This document shows, in pieces, positions 1 to 8,584 of a stretch of 64,000 nucleotides of DNA. The stretch is from positions 274,284-338,283 of the forward strand of contig NZ_JANAVY020000002.1 in the NCBI RefSeq assembly GCF_025195085.2, in the 5' to 3' direction. The notes under the pieces were generated by a model, which made no database searches, had not been told where the DNA came from, and worked only from the letters and a program-made list of their open reading frames with translations. Numbering within the stretch: position 1 is the first letter of the stretch; the number at the start of each line of letters is the position of its first letter. Source of the stretch: Vibrio intestinalis. Lineage in GTDB: Bacteria; Pseudomonadota; Gammaproteobacteria; Enterobacterales; Vibrionaceae. Both the position numbers and the translations under genes were made by a program.

Positions 1-124
1 CTGCAACGATTATCTCTTCTTCATCAGGAGTCACAAGCTCTTTTAGCTCTTCATCCTCACTTAAAAGCGACGTAAAGTAATCGTCCAGCGCTTGTTCACT
101 TGAAATCAGATTGCGATCACTCAT
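1..124 (-). CDS. parP: ParP, CheW-domain chemotaxis array protein (N-terminus only)
   Basis: Partial gene that runs off the left edge; only about the first 41 codons are present, starting at the ATG read from 124. The visible N-terminus (MSDRNLISSEQALDDYF...) is acidic and contains no recognisable domain. The identification rests on position: in Vibrio the gene directly after parC encodes ParP, a protein with a C-terminal CheW-like domain that binds CheA and ParC and keeps arrays at the pole. Its start codon overlaps the parC stop by several bases, so the two are probably translationally coupled. An unrelated small acidic protein cannot be excluded from this fragment. Confidence 0.7.
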   Translation of the reverse strand, partial: MSDRNLISSEQALDDYFTSLLSEDEELKELVTPDEEEIIVA

Positions 125-893
125 CAATTGCTAGCCTCTCTAGATGAACTAGCAGTTGTTTGTATGCAAATACCCCCCGGCTTCCTGATGCAAAGTGCGA
201 AACCGGAAGATGCTTCAAGCTGGCATCTCTAAATTTGGTATCAATCGGAACAGCAGAAGACCACACTTGATTTGGGTAGTCTTTCTTAAGCTGTTGCAAC
301 GTTTGCAACGATGCTCGTGTCCGCTTGTCGTACATAGTCGGCACAATCGTGACCTTAAACGGCTTATTACGCGACTTTTGCATAATCGCCAACGTGCGTA
401 CCATGCGCTCCAAACCTTTCATCGCTAAGAATTCAGTTTGAACCGGAATTAAGATGCGATCACTGGCCGCCAAAGCATTGACCATCATCACGCCCAAAAT
501 CGGCGGACAATCGATCAGCACATAATCGTAATTATCTTTAATTGCCAACAGAGCACGTTTTAGGATTAAACCCATACCGCTACGGTTACCCATCACGCGG
601 TCTAACGTCGCTAATGACATGTGAGCAGGGATGATATCAATGCCTTCGATATCGCTGTCCATCACCAAAGGCATGACGGTGTGCTCACTGAAATCTTTCA
701 GTTGGAACAAATCAAACAAGCTTGAAGGCACATTATCTGAGTCGTAACCCAAATATGTGGTCAGCGAGCCATGTGGATCGGTATCCACTAATAATACTCG
801 CTTGCCTTGCTTGCTTAACAAACCAGCCAACGTAATGGTGGTGGTGGTTTTACCCACCCCACCTTTCTGGTTTGCAATACTCCAAACGATCAT
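117..893 (-). CDS. parC: ParC, ParA/MinD-family ATPase for polar chemotaxis arrays
   Basis: A 258-residue ParA-type ATPase with the deviant Walker A motif KGGVGKTTTT at residues 10-19, a DTDPHG motif near 37-42 and the DCPP Walker B-type motif near 128. Established knowledge: in Vibrio the ParA-like gene between cheB and the CheW-like gene is ParC, which is recruited to the old pole by HubP and delivers chemotaxis arrays to the poles; it is not the chromosome-partition ParA, and no parB follows it. It sits 10 bp after cheB and overlaps parP, so it is part of the long flhA-to-cheW transcript. Older annotations call it soj or parA. Confidence 0.9.
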   Translation of the reverse strand: MIVWSIANQKGGVGKTTTTITLAGLLSKQGKRVLLVDTDPHGSLTTYLGYDSDNVPSSLFDLFQLKDFSEHTVMPLVMDSDIEGIDIIPAHMSLATLDRVMGNRSGMGLILKRALLAIKDNYDYVLIDCPPILGVMMVNALAASDRILIPVQTEFLAMKGLERMVRTLAIMQKSRNKPFKVTIVPTMYDKRTRASLQTLQQLKKDYPNQVWSSAVPIDTKFRDASLKHLPVSHFASGSRGVFAYKQLLVHLERLAIDE

Positions 894-903
894 TGCCTTC
901 CCT

Positions 904-2022
904 CTATGCTAGATCTACTTCAACCAGCATACGTTCGGCAATGCGCTCTAGTGGTAAGTCTTCTGTTGAAATACCCGCTTTTGCTACTGCTTGTGGCATA
1001 CCATAAACAACACAGCTTTCTTCGTCTTGTGCCCAGATTGTCGAACCTGCCGCTTTCAACATGCGACCGCCTTCTCGACCATCTGCGCCCATGCCAGTCA
1101 GCACCATCGACAGAACTTTGTCACCGTAGATTTTCGCAGCGCTACCAAAGGTTACATCCACACAAGGCTTGTAGTTCATACGCTCACCGCCATCAATGAT
1201 GCGCAGTTTGGCAGAGCCAGGACGACCTTCAATCATCATTTGCTTACCGCCTGGAGCAAGATAAGCTACGCCCGGTTGTAGAGCATCACCATCTGCTGCT
1301 TCTTTCACTTTAATCTTACATAAAGAGTTCAAACGACTAGCAAAAGCTGCTGTAAACGTTGCCGGCATGTGCTGAATCAACACGATAGGATGCGGATAAT
1401 TCGCTGGCAATTTAGTCAGAATTTTCTGCAGAGCCACAGGGCCGCCAGTCGAAGTACCAATTGCCGTTAGCTGGTACTTCTTACCACTTGCTTTAAAGCG
1501 AGTAGCCGCTGCCGTTGGACGAGCAGCAGGTGCTGCTATTGGGCGCTGAGCAGTACGAGCAGTTGCCGTTGTCGCTGCTGGCGCCGCAGCTGGGCGAGGC
1601 GCAACAGGACGACGCATGAATGTGCGACGCGATGAAATTTGAATCACGCGCTGCTGCAGCAAAGTAACCGCTTCATCACGGTTACGTGCGATGTCTTCAA
1701 ACTTCTTCGGTAAAAAGTCCAGCGCGCCCGCTTCAAGTGCATCAAGCGTTGCTTTTGCACCATCATGCGTAAGCGATGAGAACATCAAAATAGGCACAGG
1801 GTTCTTAGCCATGATTTCACGAACAGCAGTGATACCGTCCATGACTGGCATTTCAATGTCCATCGTGATGACATCTGGCTTAATTTGAGCCGCTTTTTCA
1901 ACCGCTTCTTTGCCGTTAGTGGCAACATCTACGACTTCTAAACGCGCGTCAGAGTTAATGATTTCACTCACTCGACGGCGGAAAAAACTTGAATCGTCTA
2001 CTACTAAAACTCTAATTGCCAT
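904..2022 (-). CDS. cheB: CheB, receptor methylesterase/deamidase response regulator
   Basis: A 372-residue protein of normal CheB length. The N-terminal receiver domain (about 1-125) has acidic residues D10/D11 and phospho-acceptor D55 in [13 protein letters not shown]. An Ala/Pro/Thr-rich linker (about 135-178) leads to the C-terminal methylesterase domain, with catalytic Ser191 in GTSTGGP, His218 in QHMP and Asp314 in TGMGADG. CheA-phosphorylated CheB removes methyl groups from chemoreceptors to reset sensitivity. It lies 26 bp after cheA. CheR is not encoded in this window. Confidence 0.97.
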   Translation of the reverse strand: MAIRVLVVDDSSFFRRRVSEIINSDARLEVVDVATNGKEAVEKAAQIKPDVITMDIEMPVMDGITAVREIMAKNPVPILMFSSLTHDGAKATLDALEAGALDFLPKKFEDIARNRDEAVTLLQQRVIQISSRRTFMRRPVAPRPAAAPAATTATARTAQRPIAAPAARPTAAATRFKASGKKYQLTAIGTSTGGPVALQKILTKLPANYPHPIVLIQHMPATFTAAFASRLNSLCKIKVKEAADGDALQPGVAYLAPGGKQMMIEGRPGSAKLRIIDGGERMNYKPCVDVTFGSAAKIYGDKVLSMVLTGMGADGREGGRMLKAAGSTIWAQDEESCVVYGMPQAVAKAGISTEDLPLERIAERMLVEVDLA

Positions 2023-2048
2023 GATTTCCCTTTTTAATATTCAACGAT

Positions 2049-4256
2049 TTAAATGCGAGACGCGGCGGCATACTGCTTAAGCAGATCTGGCACGTCTAAA
2101 ATCAGAGCAATGTGGCCATCACTTGTGATAGTTGCACCCGCCATACCTGGAGTACCTTGTAGTAGGTTATCCAATGGCTTGATTACCACTTCTTCTTGAC
2201 CAATGAGAGTGTCCACGACAAAGCCAACACGTTGACCACCAAGTTGAACAATCACCACGTGACCATGGCCTTTACGCTGTTCTGCACCGCCTGCTTTTGG
2301 CGCTAACCAGTTTTGCAAGTAGAACAGAGGGATAGACTTATCACGAACGATAATTGTCAACTGACCATCAACAACGTTTGTACGGCTTAGGTCTAAGTGG
2401 AAAATCTCGTTCACGCTTGCCAATGGCAGAGCAAATGGGTGACCCGCTACACCAACCATTAGGGTTGGTAGAATCGCTAGCGTTAGCGGCACTTTGATGA
2501 TGATCTGAGTACCTTTGCCCATTTCTGAGTCAATATCGATAGAGCCGTTTAGGGTATTGATCGCTGTTTTAACAACGTCCATACCTACACCACGACCTGA
2601 AATGTCTGAGATTTTCTCTTTACTTGAGAAGCCCGGCATAAAGATCAGGTTGAAACACTCTTTATTGGTTAGACGCGATGCTGCGTCTTCATCCATCATG
2701 CCGCGCTTAACCGCAATACCACGAAGCACATCAGGGTTCATACCACCACCGTCATCAACGATAGCCAATTCGATATGGTCACCTTCTTGTGCCGCCGATA
2801 GAATCACTTTACCTGTGCGTGATTTACCCGCTTTTACGCGGTCTTCCGGCATTTCGATACCATGGTCAACTGAGTTACGCACTAAGTGAATAAGTGGATC
2901 CGCTAGCGCCTCAACCAGGTTTTTATCTAGGTCAGTATCTTCACCACGCATTTCCAGCGTGATGTCTTTGTTTAAACTACGTGCTAAGTCACGTACAACG
3001 CGAGGGAAACGGCCAAATACTTTCTTGATTGGCTGCATTCGCGTTTTCATTACCGCGCCTTGTAGGTCTGCAGTAACAACATCTAAGTTTGCTACAGCTT
3101 TCGACATTTCTTCGTCATTGCTGTTTAAACCAAGGCTAAGAAGACGGTTACGAACCAATACCAACTCACCCACCATGTTCATAATGGTGTCTAGGGTTGA
3201 AGTATCAACACGTACCGTTGCTTCAGCTTGTGGCTTTTTAACCGCTGGCGCAGCGGCTTCTTTCTTCGCTGGCGCTTTTACTTCTGCTTTTGGAGCTGGT
3301 GCAGGCGTTACCGGTGGAGGTGTCGCCACAGCCGCCGCTGCTGGTGCAGCCGTTGGCGCAGAGGCAACATTTTGTGAAGCAGGCTTAGTCGCAGCATCTA
3401 GCTCTTCAATTGAAGGGCCTTTACCGTTGCCGTGCAATTCATCGAGTAATTTTTCAAACTCAGCATCCGTCATCAAGTCATCGCTACCAGCACTTGGTGC
3501 TGCCGCTGGAGGTGGCGTTGGTGCAGCTGGCGCTGCTACTGGTGCTTCGTTTTCACCCGGGCCTTTACCGACACCGTGTAATTCATCCAACAGTTTTTCG
3601 AATTCGTCATCAGTGATATCACCACTCATGTCACCCGCAGGTGCTGATGGCGCAGCTGGTGCAGGAGCACTTGCTGCAGGTGCGCTAGGCGCCGAACCTT
3701 TGCCATGCAATTCATCAAGCAGTTTTTCAAACTCGTCTTGGGTAATTTCGTCGATAGACCCTGAAGAAACTTCAGCAGCTGGCGCTTCAACAACCGGTTC
3801 TGGTGTTGGTGCAACAACGGGTTCTTCAACTGGTGGAGGTGGAGCTACGGCCGCTTCATCTGCTGAAGCTGGCTTACTTAGACGATGTAATTCATCCAAT
3901 AGAGATTGGTCAGCTGGCGTTAATGGCTGACGCTCTTGCACGGCTTGAAACTGTTCGTTAACGGTGTCCAGTGCTTGGAGCATTGTGTCCATTAAGCTGG
4001 CATCAACTTCGCGTTGTCCGTTACGCAAAATATCGAACACGTTCTCGGCACCGTGACAGGTGTCTACAAGTTCAGTTAACGCCAAAAAGCCTGCACCGCC
4101 TTTAACCGTGTGGAATCCACGGAAAATTGCGTTAAGCAGATCTTTGTCTTCTGGGTTGTTTTCTAACTCTACCAACTGTTCCGAGAGCAGCTCTAAAATT
4201 TCACCTGCCTCGACTAGAAAGTCTTGAAGAATATCTTCGTCTAATTCGTAGCTCAT
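2049..4256 (-). CDS. cheA: CheA, chemotaxis histidine kinase with repeat-containing linker
   Basis: A 735-residue kinase. The Hpt domain (about 1-130) carries the phosphorylated His49 in GFHTVKGGAGF. Dimerisation and ATPase domains follow from about residue 345, with the N box in LIHLVRNSVDHG and the glycine-rich boxes DDGGGMN and GRGVGMD; a CheW-like regulatory domain ends the protein. No obvious CheY-binding P2 domain is visible. Instead, residues 130-345 are Ala/Pro-rich with three near-identical EFEKLLDELHG blocks at 175-185, 218-228 and 266-276. In Vibrio the region between P1 and the kinase core is reported to contain the LID segment that binds ParP/ParC; equating these blocks with LID is inference. 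Confidence 0.97.
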   Translation of the reverse strand: MSYELDEDILQDFLVEAGEILELLSEQLVELENNPEDKDLLNAIFRGFHTVKGGAGFLALTELVDTCHGAENVFDILRNGQREVDASLMDTMLQALDTVNEQFQAVQERQPLTPADQSLLDELHRLSKPASADEAAVAPPPPVEEPVVAPTPEPVVEAPAAEVSSGSIDEITQDEFEKLLDELHGKGSAPSAPAASAPAPAAPSAPAGDMSGDITDDEFEKLLDELHGVGKGPGENEAPVAAPAAPTPPPAAAPSAGSDDLMTDAEFEKLLDELHGNGKGPSIEELDAATKPASQNVASAPTAAPAAAAVATPPPVTPAPAPKAEVKAPAKKEAAAPAVKKPQAEATVRVDTSTLDTIMNMVGELVLVRNRLLSLGLNSNDEEMSKAVANLDVVTADLQGAVMKTRMQPIKKVFGRFPRVVRDLARSLNKDITLEMRGEDTDLDKNLVEALADPLIHLVRNSVDHGIEMPEDRVKAGKSRTGKVILSAAQEGDHIELAIVDDGGGMNPDVLRGIAVKRGMMDEDAASRLTNKECFNLIFMPGFSSKEKISDISGRGVGMDVVKTAINTLNGSIDIDSEMGKGTQIIIKVPLTLAILPTLMVGVAGHPFALPLASVNEIFHLDLSRTNVVDGQLTIIVRDKSIPLFYLQNWLAPKAGGAEQRKGHGHVVIVQLGGQRVGFVVDTLIGQEEVVIKPLDNLLQGTPGMAGATITSDGHIALILDVPDLLKQYAAASRI

Positions 4257-4265
4257 AAGTTACCT

Positions 4266-4985
4266 CTAAAACCCAAGACTTGAGAGTAAGTCATCGACTT
4301 CGTCTTGTGATGAAACGGCATCATCCCTTTCGTGAGGGTTTAAGATAGGACCTTCTGGGTCCGTTGATGCTTTGTTCTTGTTGTCTGTTGCTGTCTCTTC
4401 CTGAGAGTCACCAAACGCAGCTAGGATATCGACAAGGCGGGTTTCCACCTCAGTCACTAACTCAATCACTCGACGAATGATTTGTCCGGTTAAATCTTGG
4501 AAGTCTTGAGCCATTAGAATGTCGGTCAGCAGACTTCTTAGTTCGCTGCTGTTACCCTCAACTTGCCCTAGTAGTTCGTCAATTCGATGACATAGCGCTT
4601 TGAACTCAGTCAGTTCAATTTTGCCACGCATCAATTCGTTCCACTGTGGACGTACCTTGAGCAAGCCTTCGTGAAGGTTGTCCGCAATCGGCATACATCG
4701 GTCAACAGCATCCATGGTTTTGTTTGCTGCCACCTCCGTTTTATCAATGACGTAATGGAGGCGATCCCTTGCGTCAGGGATTTCGTCATTGGTTAGCTCG
4801 ATCATGCGTTCATCAAGGCGGAACTGTTTTATTGACTCGTGTAGATCTCGAGTCAACTCCCCTATCTCCTGCAACATTGGGTCGCTTGGAGCTTCGTAGA
4901 TGTCTTTTACAAGAGTATTTGCCTCTTGCTGTTGACCACTTTCTAACAGTTCAACAAGTTGTTTTGCCTGTTCTAATGAAATCAT
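4266..4985 (-). CDS. cheZ: CheZ, CheY-P phosphatase
   Basis: A 239-residue, mainly helical protein. The family's catalytic DxxxQ pair appears as Asp164 and Gln168 in the conserved stretch AQDFQDLTGQ. The C-terminus DDLLSSLGF matches the CheY-binding tail of CheZ. It accelerates dephosphorylation of CheY-P and so ends the motor signal. It sits 43 bp after cheY and 9 bp before cheA. The variable acidic stretch before the tail (about 195-225) is the expected flexible linker. Confidence 0.97.
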   Translation of the reverse strand: MISLEQAKQLVELLESGQQQEANTLVKDIYEAPSDPMLQEIGELTRDLHESIKQFRLDERMIELTNDEIPDARDRLHYVIDKTEVAANKTMDAVDRCMPIADNLHEGLLKVRPQWNELMRGKIELTEFKALCHRIDELLGQVEGNSSELRSLLTDILMAQDFQDLTGQIIRRVIELVTEVETRLVDILAAFGDSQEETATDNKNKASTDPEGPILNPHERDDAVSSQDEVDDLLSSLGF

Positions 4986-5028
4986 TCTGAATTGGCCTTT
5001 ATCGCCTGTTTTTTATAGCCCGAAGGGA

Positions 5029-5421
5029 CTATAAACGCTCAAAGATTTTGTCTAGTTTCTCTTTCAGCGTTGCCGCTGTGAACGGTTTAACGATATAGCC
5101 GTTAACACCTGCTTGAGCAGCTTCGATGATCTGCTCGCGTTTCGCTTCCGCAGTGATCATCAATACAGGCAAGTGTTTAAGTTCTTGGTCTGCACGGATA
5201 TGTTTCAGCAAATCGATACCTTGCATACCTGGCATGTTCCAGTCAGTTACAACAAAATCGAAATCGCCCTTCTTGAGCATAGGCAATGCAGTCAAACCAT
5301 CATCCGCTTCCTGGGTGTTGTTGAAACCCAAGTCACGAAGTAGGTTCTTTACAATTCGGCGCATTGTTGAAAAGTCATCAACAATTAGGATTTTCATGTT
5401 TTTATTCAAAATTGCCTCCAC
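5029..5421 (-). CDS. cheY: CheY, chemotaxis response regulator
   Basis: A 130-residue single receiver domain. Acid pocket residues D15/D16 lie in IVDDFST, phospho-acceptor D60 in VVTDWNMPG, Thr90 in LMITAEAK and Lys112 in YIVKPF. CheY-P binds FliM to change rotation of the sodium-driven polar motor. The start chosen gives [14 protein letters not shown]; an internal ATG at residue 9 is also possible and would give 122 residues. Its place directly after fliA is the standard Vibrio order and marks it as the CheY that acts on the flagellar switch rather than a paralogue. Confidence 0.97.
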   Translation of the reverse strand: MEAILNKNMKILIVDDFSTMRRIVKNLLRDLGFNNTQEADDGLTALPMLKKGDFDFVVTDWNMPGMQGIDLLKHIRADQELKHLPVLMITAEAKREQIIEAAQAGVNGYIVKPFTAATLKEKLDKIFERL

Positions 5422-5442
5422 TGAGTATTATGTCAGTGATTT

Positions 5443-6180
5443 CTAGTCATTATTTGTCCACGCACTCAGCTTAGTGCGTAAACGCTGCATTGATTGGCTA
5501 AGTATTTGGCTAACGCGAGATTCGCTCACACCAATTACTTCACCGATTTCCTTCAAGTTCAGCTCTTCATCGTAGTAAAGAGATAGTACCAGAGCCTCGC
5601 GCTCAGGCAGCGATTTAATCGAGTCTACCAGAGCTTTACGAAAATTTTCATCTGCTACGCCCTGAAATGGGGCATTTTCTTGCTCTGAATCTTCATGTGT
5701 GATCACATCTTCAGAGACGCCTAAGTCTTCGATGCCTACTAAACGGGAACAATTTATATCAGTCAGCACGCTGTGATATTGATCTAGGCTCATACCGATA
5801 AAACTAGCCACTTCCGCATCGGTTGGGTCTCGGTTGAGCTGCCCTTCCAGTGTCGCGATAGCTTGGCTGATTTCGCGACTATTTTTGTGTACCGAACGTG
5901 GTACCCAGTCTCCGCGACGAATGTCATCTAGCATAGCGCCACGAATTCGGATTCCAGCGTAGGTCTCAAAACTAGCCCCTTTACTGCCATCGTAATTTTT
6001 CTGCGCTTCAAGAAGGCCAATCATTCCCGCTTGAATAAGATCTTCGACCTGCACGCTTGGCGGTAAACGCCCAAGCAGATGATGAGCAATACGCTTCACA
6101 AGCACCGAGTATTTCTCTAGAAATGCTCGCTGGCTATTGTGATTTCCGTATTGGTCATAGGTCAACGCCTTATTCACCAA
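5443..6180 (-). CDS. fliA: FliA, flagellar sigma factor sigma-28
   Basis: A 245-residue sigma-70-family protein with region 2 (VEDLIQAGMIGLLEA, then FETYAGIRIRGAMLDDIR, about 45-90), region 3, and a region 4 helix-turn-helix (LNLKEIGEVIGVSESRVSQ, about 207-225). It directs transcription of late flagellar genes. Its start overlaps the end of flhG by 11 bp, so it is translated from the flhAFG message. cheY begins 21 bp after it. Confidence 0.97.
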   Translation of the reverse strand: MVNKALTYDQYGNHNSQRAFLEKYSVLVKRIAHHLLGRLPPSVQVEDLIQAGMIGLLEAQKNYDGSKGASFETYAGIRIRGAMLDDIRRGDWVPRSVHKNSREISQAIATLEGQLNRDPTDAEVASFIGMSLDQYHSVLTDINCSRLVGIEDLGVSEDVITHEDSEQENAPFQGVADENFRKALVDSIKSLPEREALVLSLYYDEELNLKEIGEVIGVSESRVSQILSQSMQRLRTKLSAWTNND

Positions 6181-7057
6181 ATGGTTCCTCTAATGGTTCT
6201 GCACGATTCAACAAACGTTCAACAAAAAATTCTAAATGTCCGCTCGGTGTTTTCGGTATTGGCCAAGTTAATGCTTTATTAGCAAGTGAACCTAGCGCTA
6301 GTGATGCAGGAGAGCGTGGAAACGCATCTACTACGATCTTTTGTTTTTTTACCGCTTGACGAACTTTATCATCTAGAGGAATACATGCTACGAGCTCTAG
6401 GCTCACATTCAAGAATCTCTCTGTGACTAAGGTCAACTTTGCAAACAATTCTCGGCCTTCACGGTAGCTTCTGACCATATTTGCAACAATTTTGAAGCGT
6501 TGAACCTGATGGTCTTTGCTTAAAAGTTTAATCAAAGCATATGCATCAGTGATCGAGGTTGGCTCATCACATACAACGACAACGACATCTTGAGCAGCTC
6601 GCGAGAAGCTAATCACCATGTCTGAGATGCCTGCGGCGGTATCCACCAGCAAAACATCCATTTCGTCTTCTAAACTTCCGAAAGCGCGAATTAAACCAAC
6701 GTGTTGAGCGTGGGTCAACTCCGTCATCGATTGCGTGCCGGAAGTTGCCGGAATTATTCTAATTCCGTGTGGACCTTCAACGATTGCATCTTGTAAATCA
6801 CACTCACCGGCTAGTACATGGCCAAGGTTGCGCTTAGGGCGAATGCCGAGCATAACATCGACGTTTGCCAAACCTAAGTCAGCATCCAGTACCATCACTT
6901 TCTTGCCTTGTCGGGCCATGCTAATCGCAAGTCCTAGAGTGACATTTGATTTACCCACGCCACCTTTACCACCGGTTACAGAAATAACCTTGGTCAGTGA
7001 TGGCTGTGTTAAGCGGCGTAATCCGCTTGCTTGGTCTTGTATCATATTCTCTGTCAT
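6170..7057 (-). CDS. flhG: FlhG, MinD-like ATPase limiting flagellar number
   Basis: A 295-residue MinD/ParA-family ATPase with the Walker A motif KGGVGKSN at about 30-37, DADLGLANVD near 59-68 and a DTAAG motif near 140. In polar flagellates FlhG (FleN) antagonises FlhF and restricts the number of flagella to one; in Vibrio it is recruited to the pole by HubP, encoded at 34067-39169. The gene is 12 bp after flhF and overlaps fliA. It is distinguished from the second ParA-type gene here (parC) by its N-terminal extension and its place next to flhF. Confidence 0.95.
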   Translation of the reverse strand: MTENMIQDQASGLRRLTQPSLTKVISVTGGKGGVGKSNVTLGLAISMARQGKKVMVLDADLGLANVDVMLGIRPKRNLGHVLAGECDLQDAIVEGPHGIRIIPATSGTQSMTELTHAQHVGLIRAFGSLEDEMDVLLVDTAAGISDMVISFSRAAQDVVVVVCDEPTSITDAYALIKLLSKDHQVQRFKIVANMVRSYREGRELFAKLTLVTERFLNVSLELVACIPLDDKVRQAVKKQKIVVDAFPRSPASLALGSLANKALTWPIPKTPSGHLEFFVERLLNRAEPLEEPFGE

Positions 7058-7069
7058 AATCGTCGCCGC

Positions 7070-8554
7070 CTAGAACCTTTCCGATTCACTGTTCCAATAG
7101 TGAGGTTCATCGTCCGTCGATTTCTCTAATAAGTCGTTTGCTTTTGCCACCATGTATTTTGGCTGAGCAATGACGATATCTTCTGGTACGCGTTGTCCAT
7201 TCGCGATATACGCAACAGGTAGTGCGTTTTGTACTACGACACTGACGAATTCACCTAAACTCAGCGATTCATCAAGCTTGGTCATAATGCAGCCTGATAA
7301 CGGGATGCGTTTGAAATGATCAAGTGTTTCTTGTAGCACTTTGCGCTGCGCGGTCGCTGGTAAAACTAAGTAGCTGTGAATGACTTCACCGCTATCTTGC
7401 ATTAATGTATCTAGCTGCTCTGAAAGACGAACATCTCGTTGTCCCATACCCGCTGTATCTACCAGAACTAGGCGACGATGGCGTAACTGATATATTACAT
7501 CGGCTAACTCGTTGGAATCTTTAGCGACTTTTACAGGACAACCCATAATTCTGCCGTATATGGCTAATTGTTCATGTGCACCGATACGGTAAGTATCTGT
7601 GGTGACTAACGCGACATTGTCGGCGCCAAATTCCATCGCAGCACGCGCTGCAAGCTTAGCAACCGTTGTCGTTTTGCCCACACCTGTTGGACCTAACAAC
7701 GCAACGACGCCGCCACGCTTCAAAATATCTTGCTTAGAAATAGGAATTTGGTCTGCCACCAAACCAAGTAGCGCTTTCCACGCTTTTTTCGGTTCAGTGT
7801 CTTCTGGAATATAGCACGCCAGCTGATCCGCAAGTTCGGCTGACACTCCCATGCGTTCAAGACGTTTAATCAACATTGCACGTAGTGGTTCACGGCGCTC
7901 AACTTCTTGCCACATTAAACCCGAAACTTGATGCTCTAGAAGACGACGAATAGATGTCATCTCTTCGCGCATATCGCTCAGTTCTTCTTTTGATACTTGT
8001 GGGTCAGCAGGCTGGCCGCGTTCGTAACGCGACGGGTCTAATTTAGGAGCAGGACGTTCAATGCGTCGGTCTTCGGCAATCAAGCGGGCTAATGGCGAAT
8101 CTTCTTTAATTCGAACATCAGCGCTATTTTGACGACCACCCGATTGCGCTTGGCGCTTAAGAAGGGCTGAAAGTGAATCTTCACCTTCTGACTCATCGCT
8201 CTCTTCGTAGTCACCTTTGCCGTTACTGTACTGCTTTAGCATGTTGGCAAATCGCTTGGTCATCGAGCGACCATTTTGCGCGCTAGAATTTAGGCTGACG
8301 CGGTCATCGTCGAGTTGACGAGGGTCTGAGCGAGTCGGCATCGAAGCCGTAACTTGGGTCGGAGTTGTCCGAGGCTTGGAGTTATAATTGTTTCCAATAC
8401 GTGCAGTAGAGGTATCCCCATCTACCGCCGCAACAATCTCGACTCCGCCCGCGACTTTTTTATTCGACATGATCACCGCATCGACCCCAAGTTCTTCTTT
8501 CACTTGAAGCAATGCAGTGCGCATATCTTTGGCAAAAAATCGTTTAATTTTCAA
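7070..8554 (-). CDS. flhF: FlhF, SRP-type GTPase setting flagellar position
   Basis: A 494-residue SRP-family GTPase. The N-terminal part (MKIKRFFAKDMRTALLQVKEE) is followed by a variable, basic and Ser/Gln-rich B region (about 60-190), an N domain and a G domain with P-loop LLGPTGVGKTTTVAKLAARA (about 285-304), DTYRIGAHEQL, DTAGMGQRD and TKLDES. It localises to the cell pole and recruits the first flagellar components, fixing where the flagellum is built. It is 12 bp upstream of its regulator flhG and 30 bp after flhA. Confidence 0.96.
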   Translation of the reverse strand: MKIKRFFAKDMRTALLQVKEELGVDAVIMSNKKVAGGVEIVAAVDGDTSTARIGNNYNSKPRTTPTQVTASMPTRSDPRQLDDDRVSLNSSAQNGRSMTKRFANMLKQYSNGKGDYEESDESEGEDSLSALLKRQAQSGGRQNSADVRIKEDSPLARLIAEDRRIERPAPKLDPSRYERGQPADPQVSKEELSDMREEMTSIRRLLEHQVSGLMWQEVERREPLRAMLIKRLERMGVSAELADQLACYIPEDTEPKKAWKALLGLVADQIPISKQDILKRGGVVALLGPTGVGKTTTVAKLAARAAMEFGADNVALVTTDTYRIGAHEQLAIYGRIMGCPVKVAKDSNELADVIYQLRHRRLVLVDTAGMGQRDVRLSEQLDTLMQDSGEVIHSYLVLPATAQRKVLQETLDHFKRIPLSGCIMTKLDESLSLGEFVSVVVQNALPVAYIANGQRVPEDIVIAQPKYMVAKANDLLEKSTDDEPHYWNSESERF

Positions 8555-8584
8555 TGTCGATATCCGTTATTCAACGCAACAGTA

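Noticed and set aside
117..893. ParA-type ATPase considered as a chromosome or plasmid partition gene
   Set aside because: No parB or centromere repeats nearby, and its place after cheB matches chemotaxis ParC.
2959..3930. 323-residue plus-strand open frame opposite cheA
   Set aside because: It is antisense to the Ala/Pro-rich CheA linker; its Ala/Gly/Ser content simply mirrors that sequence, and cheA is unambiguous.
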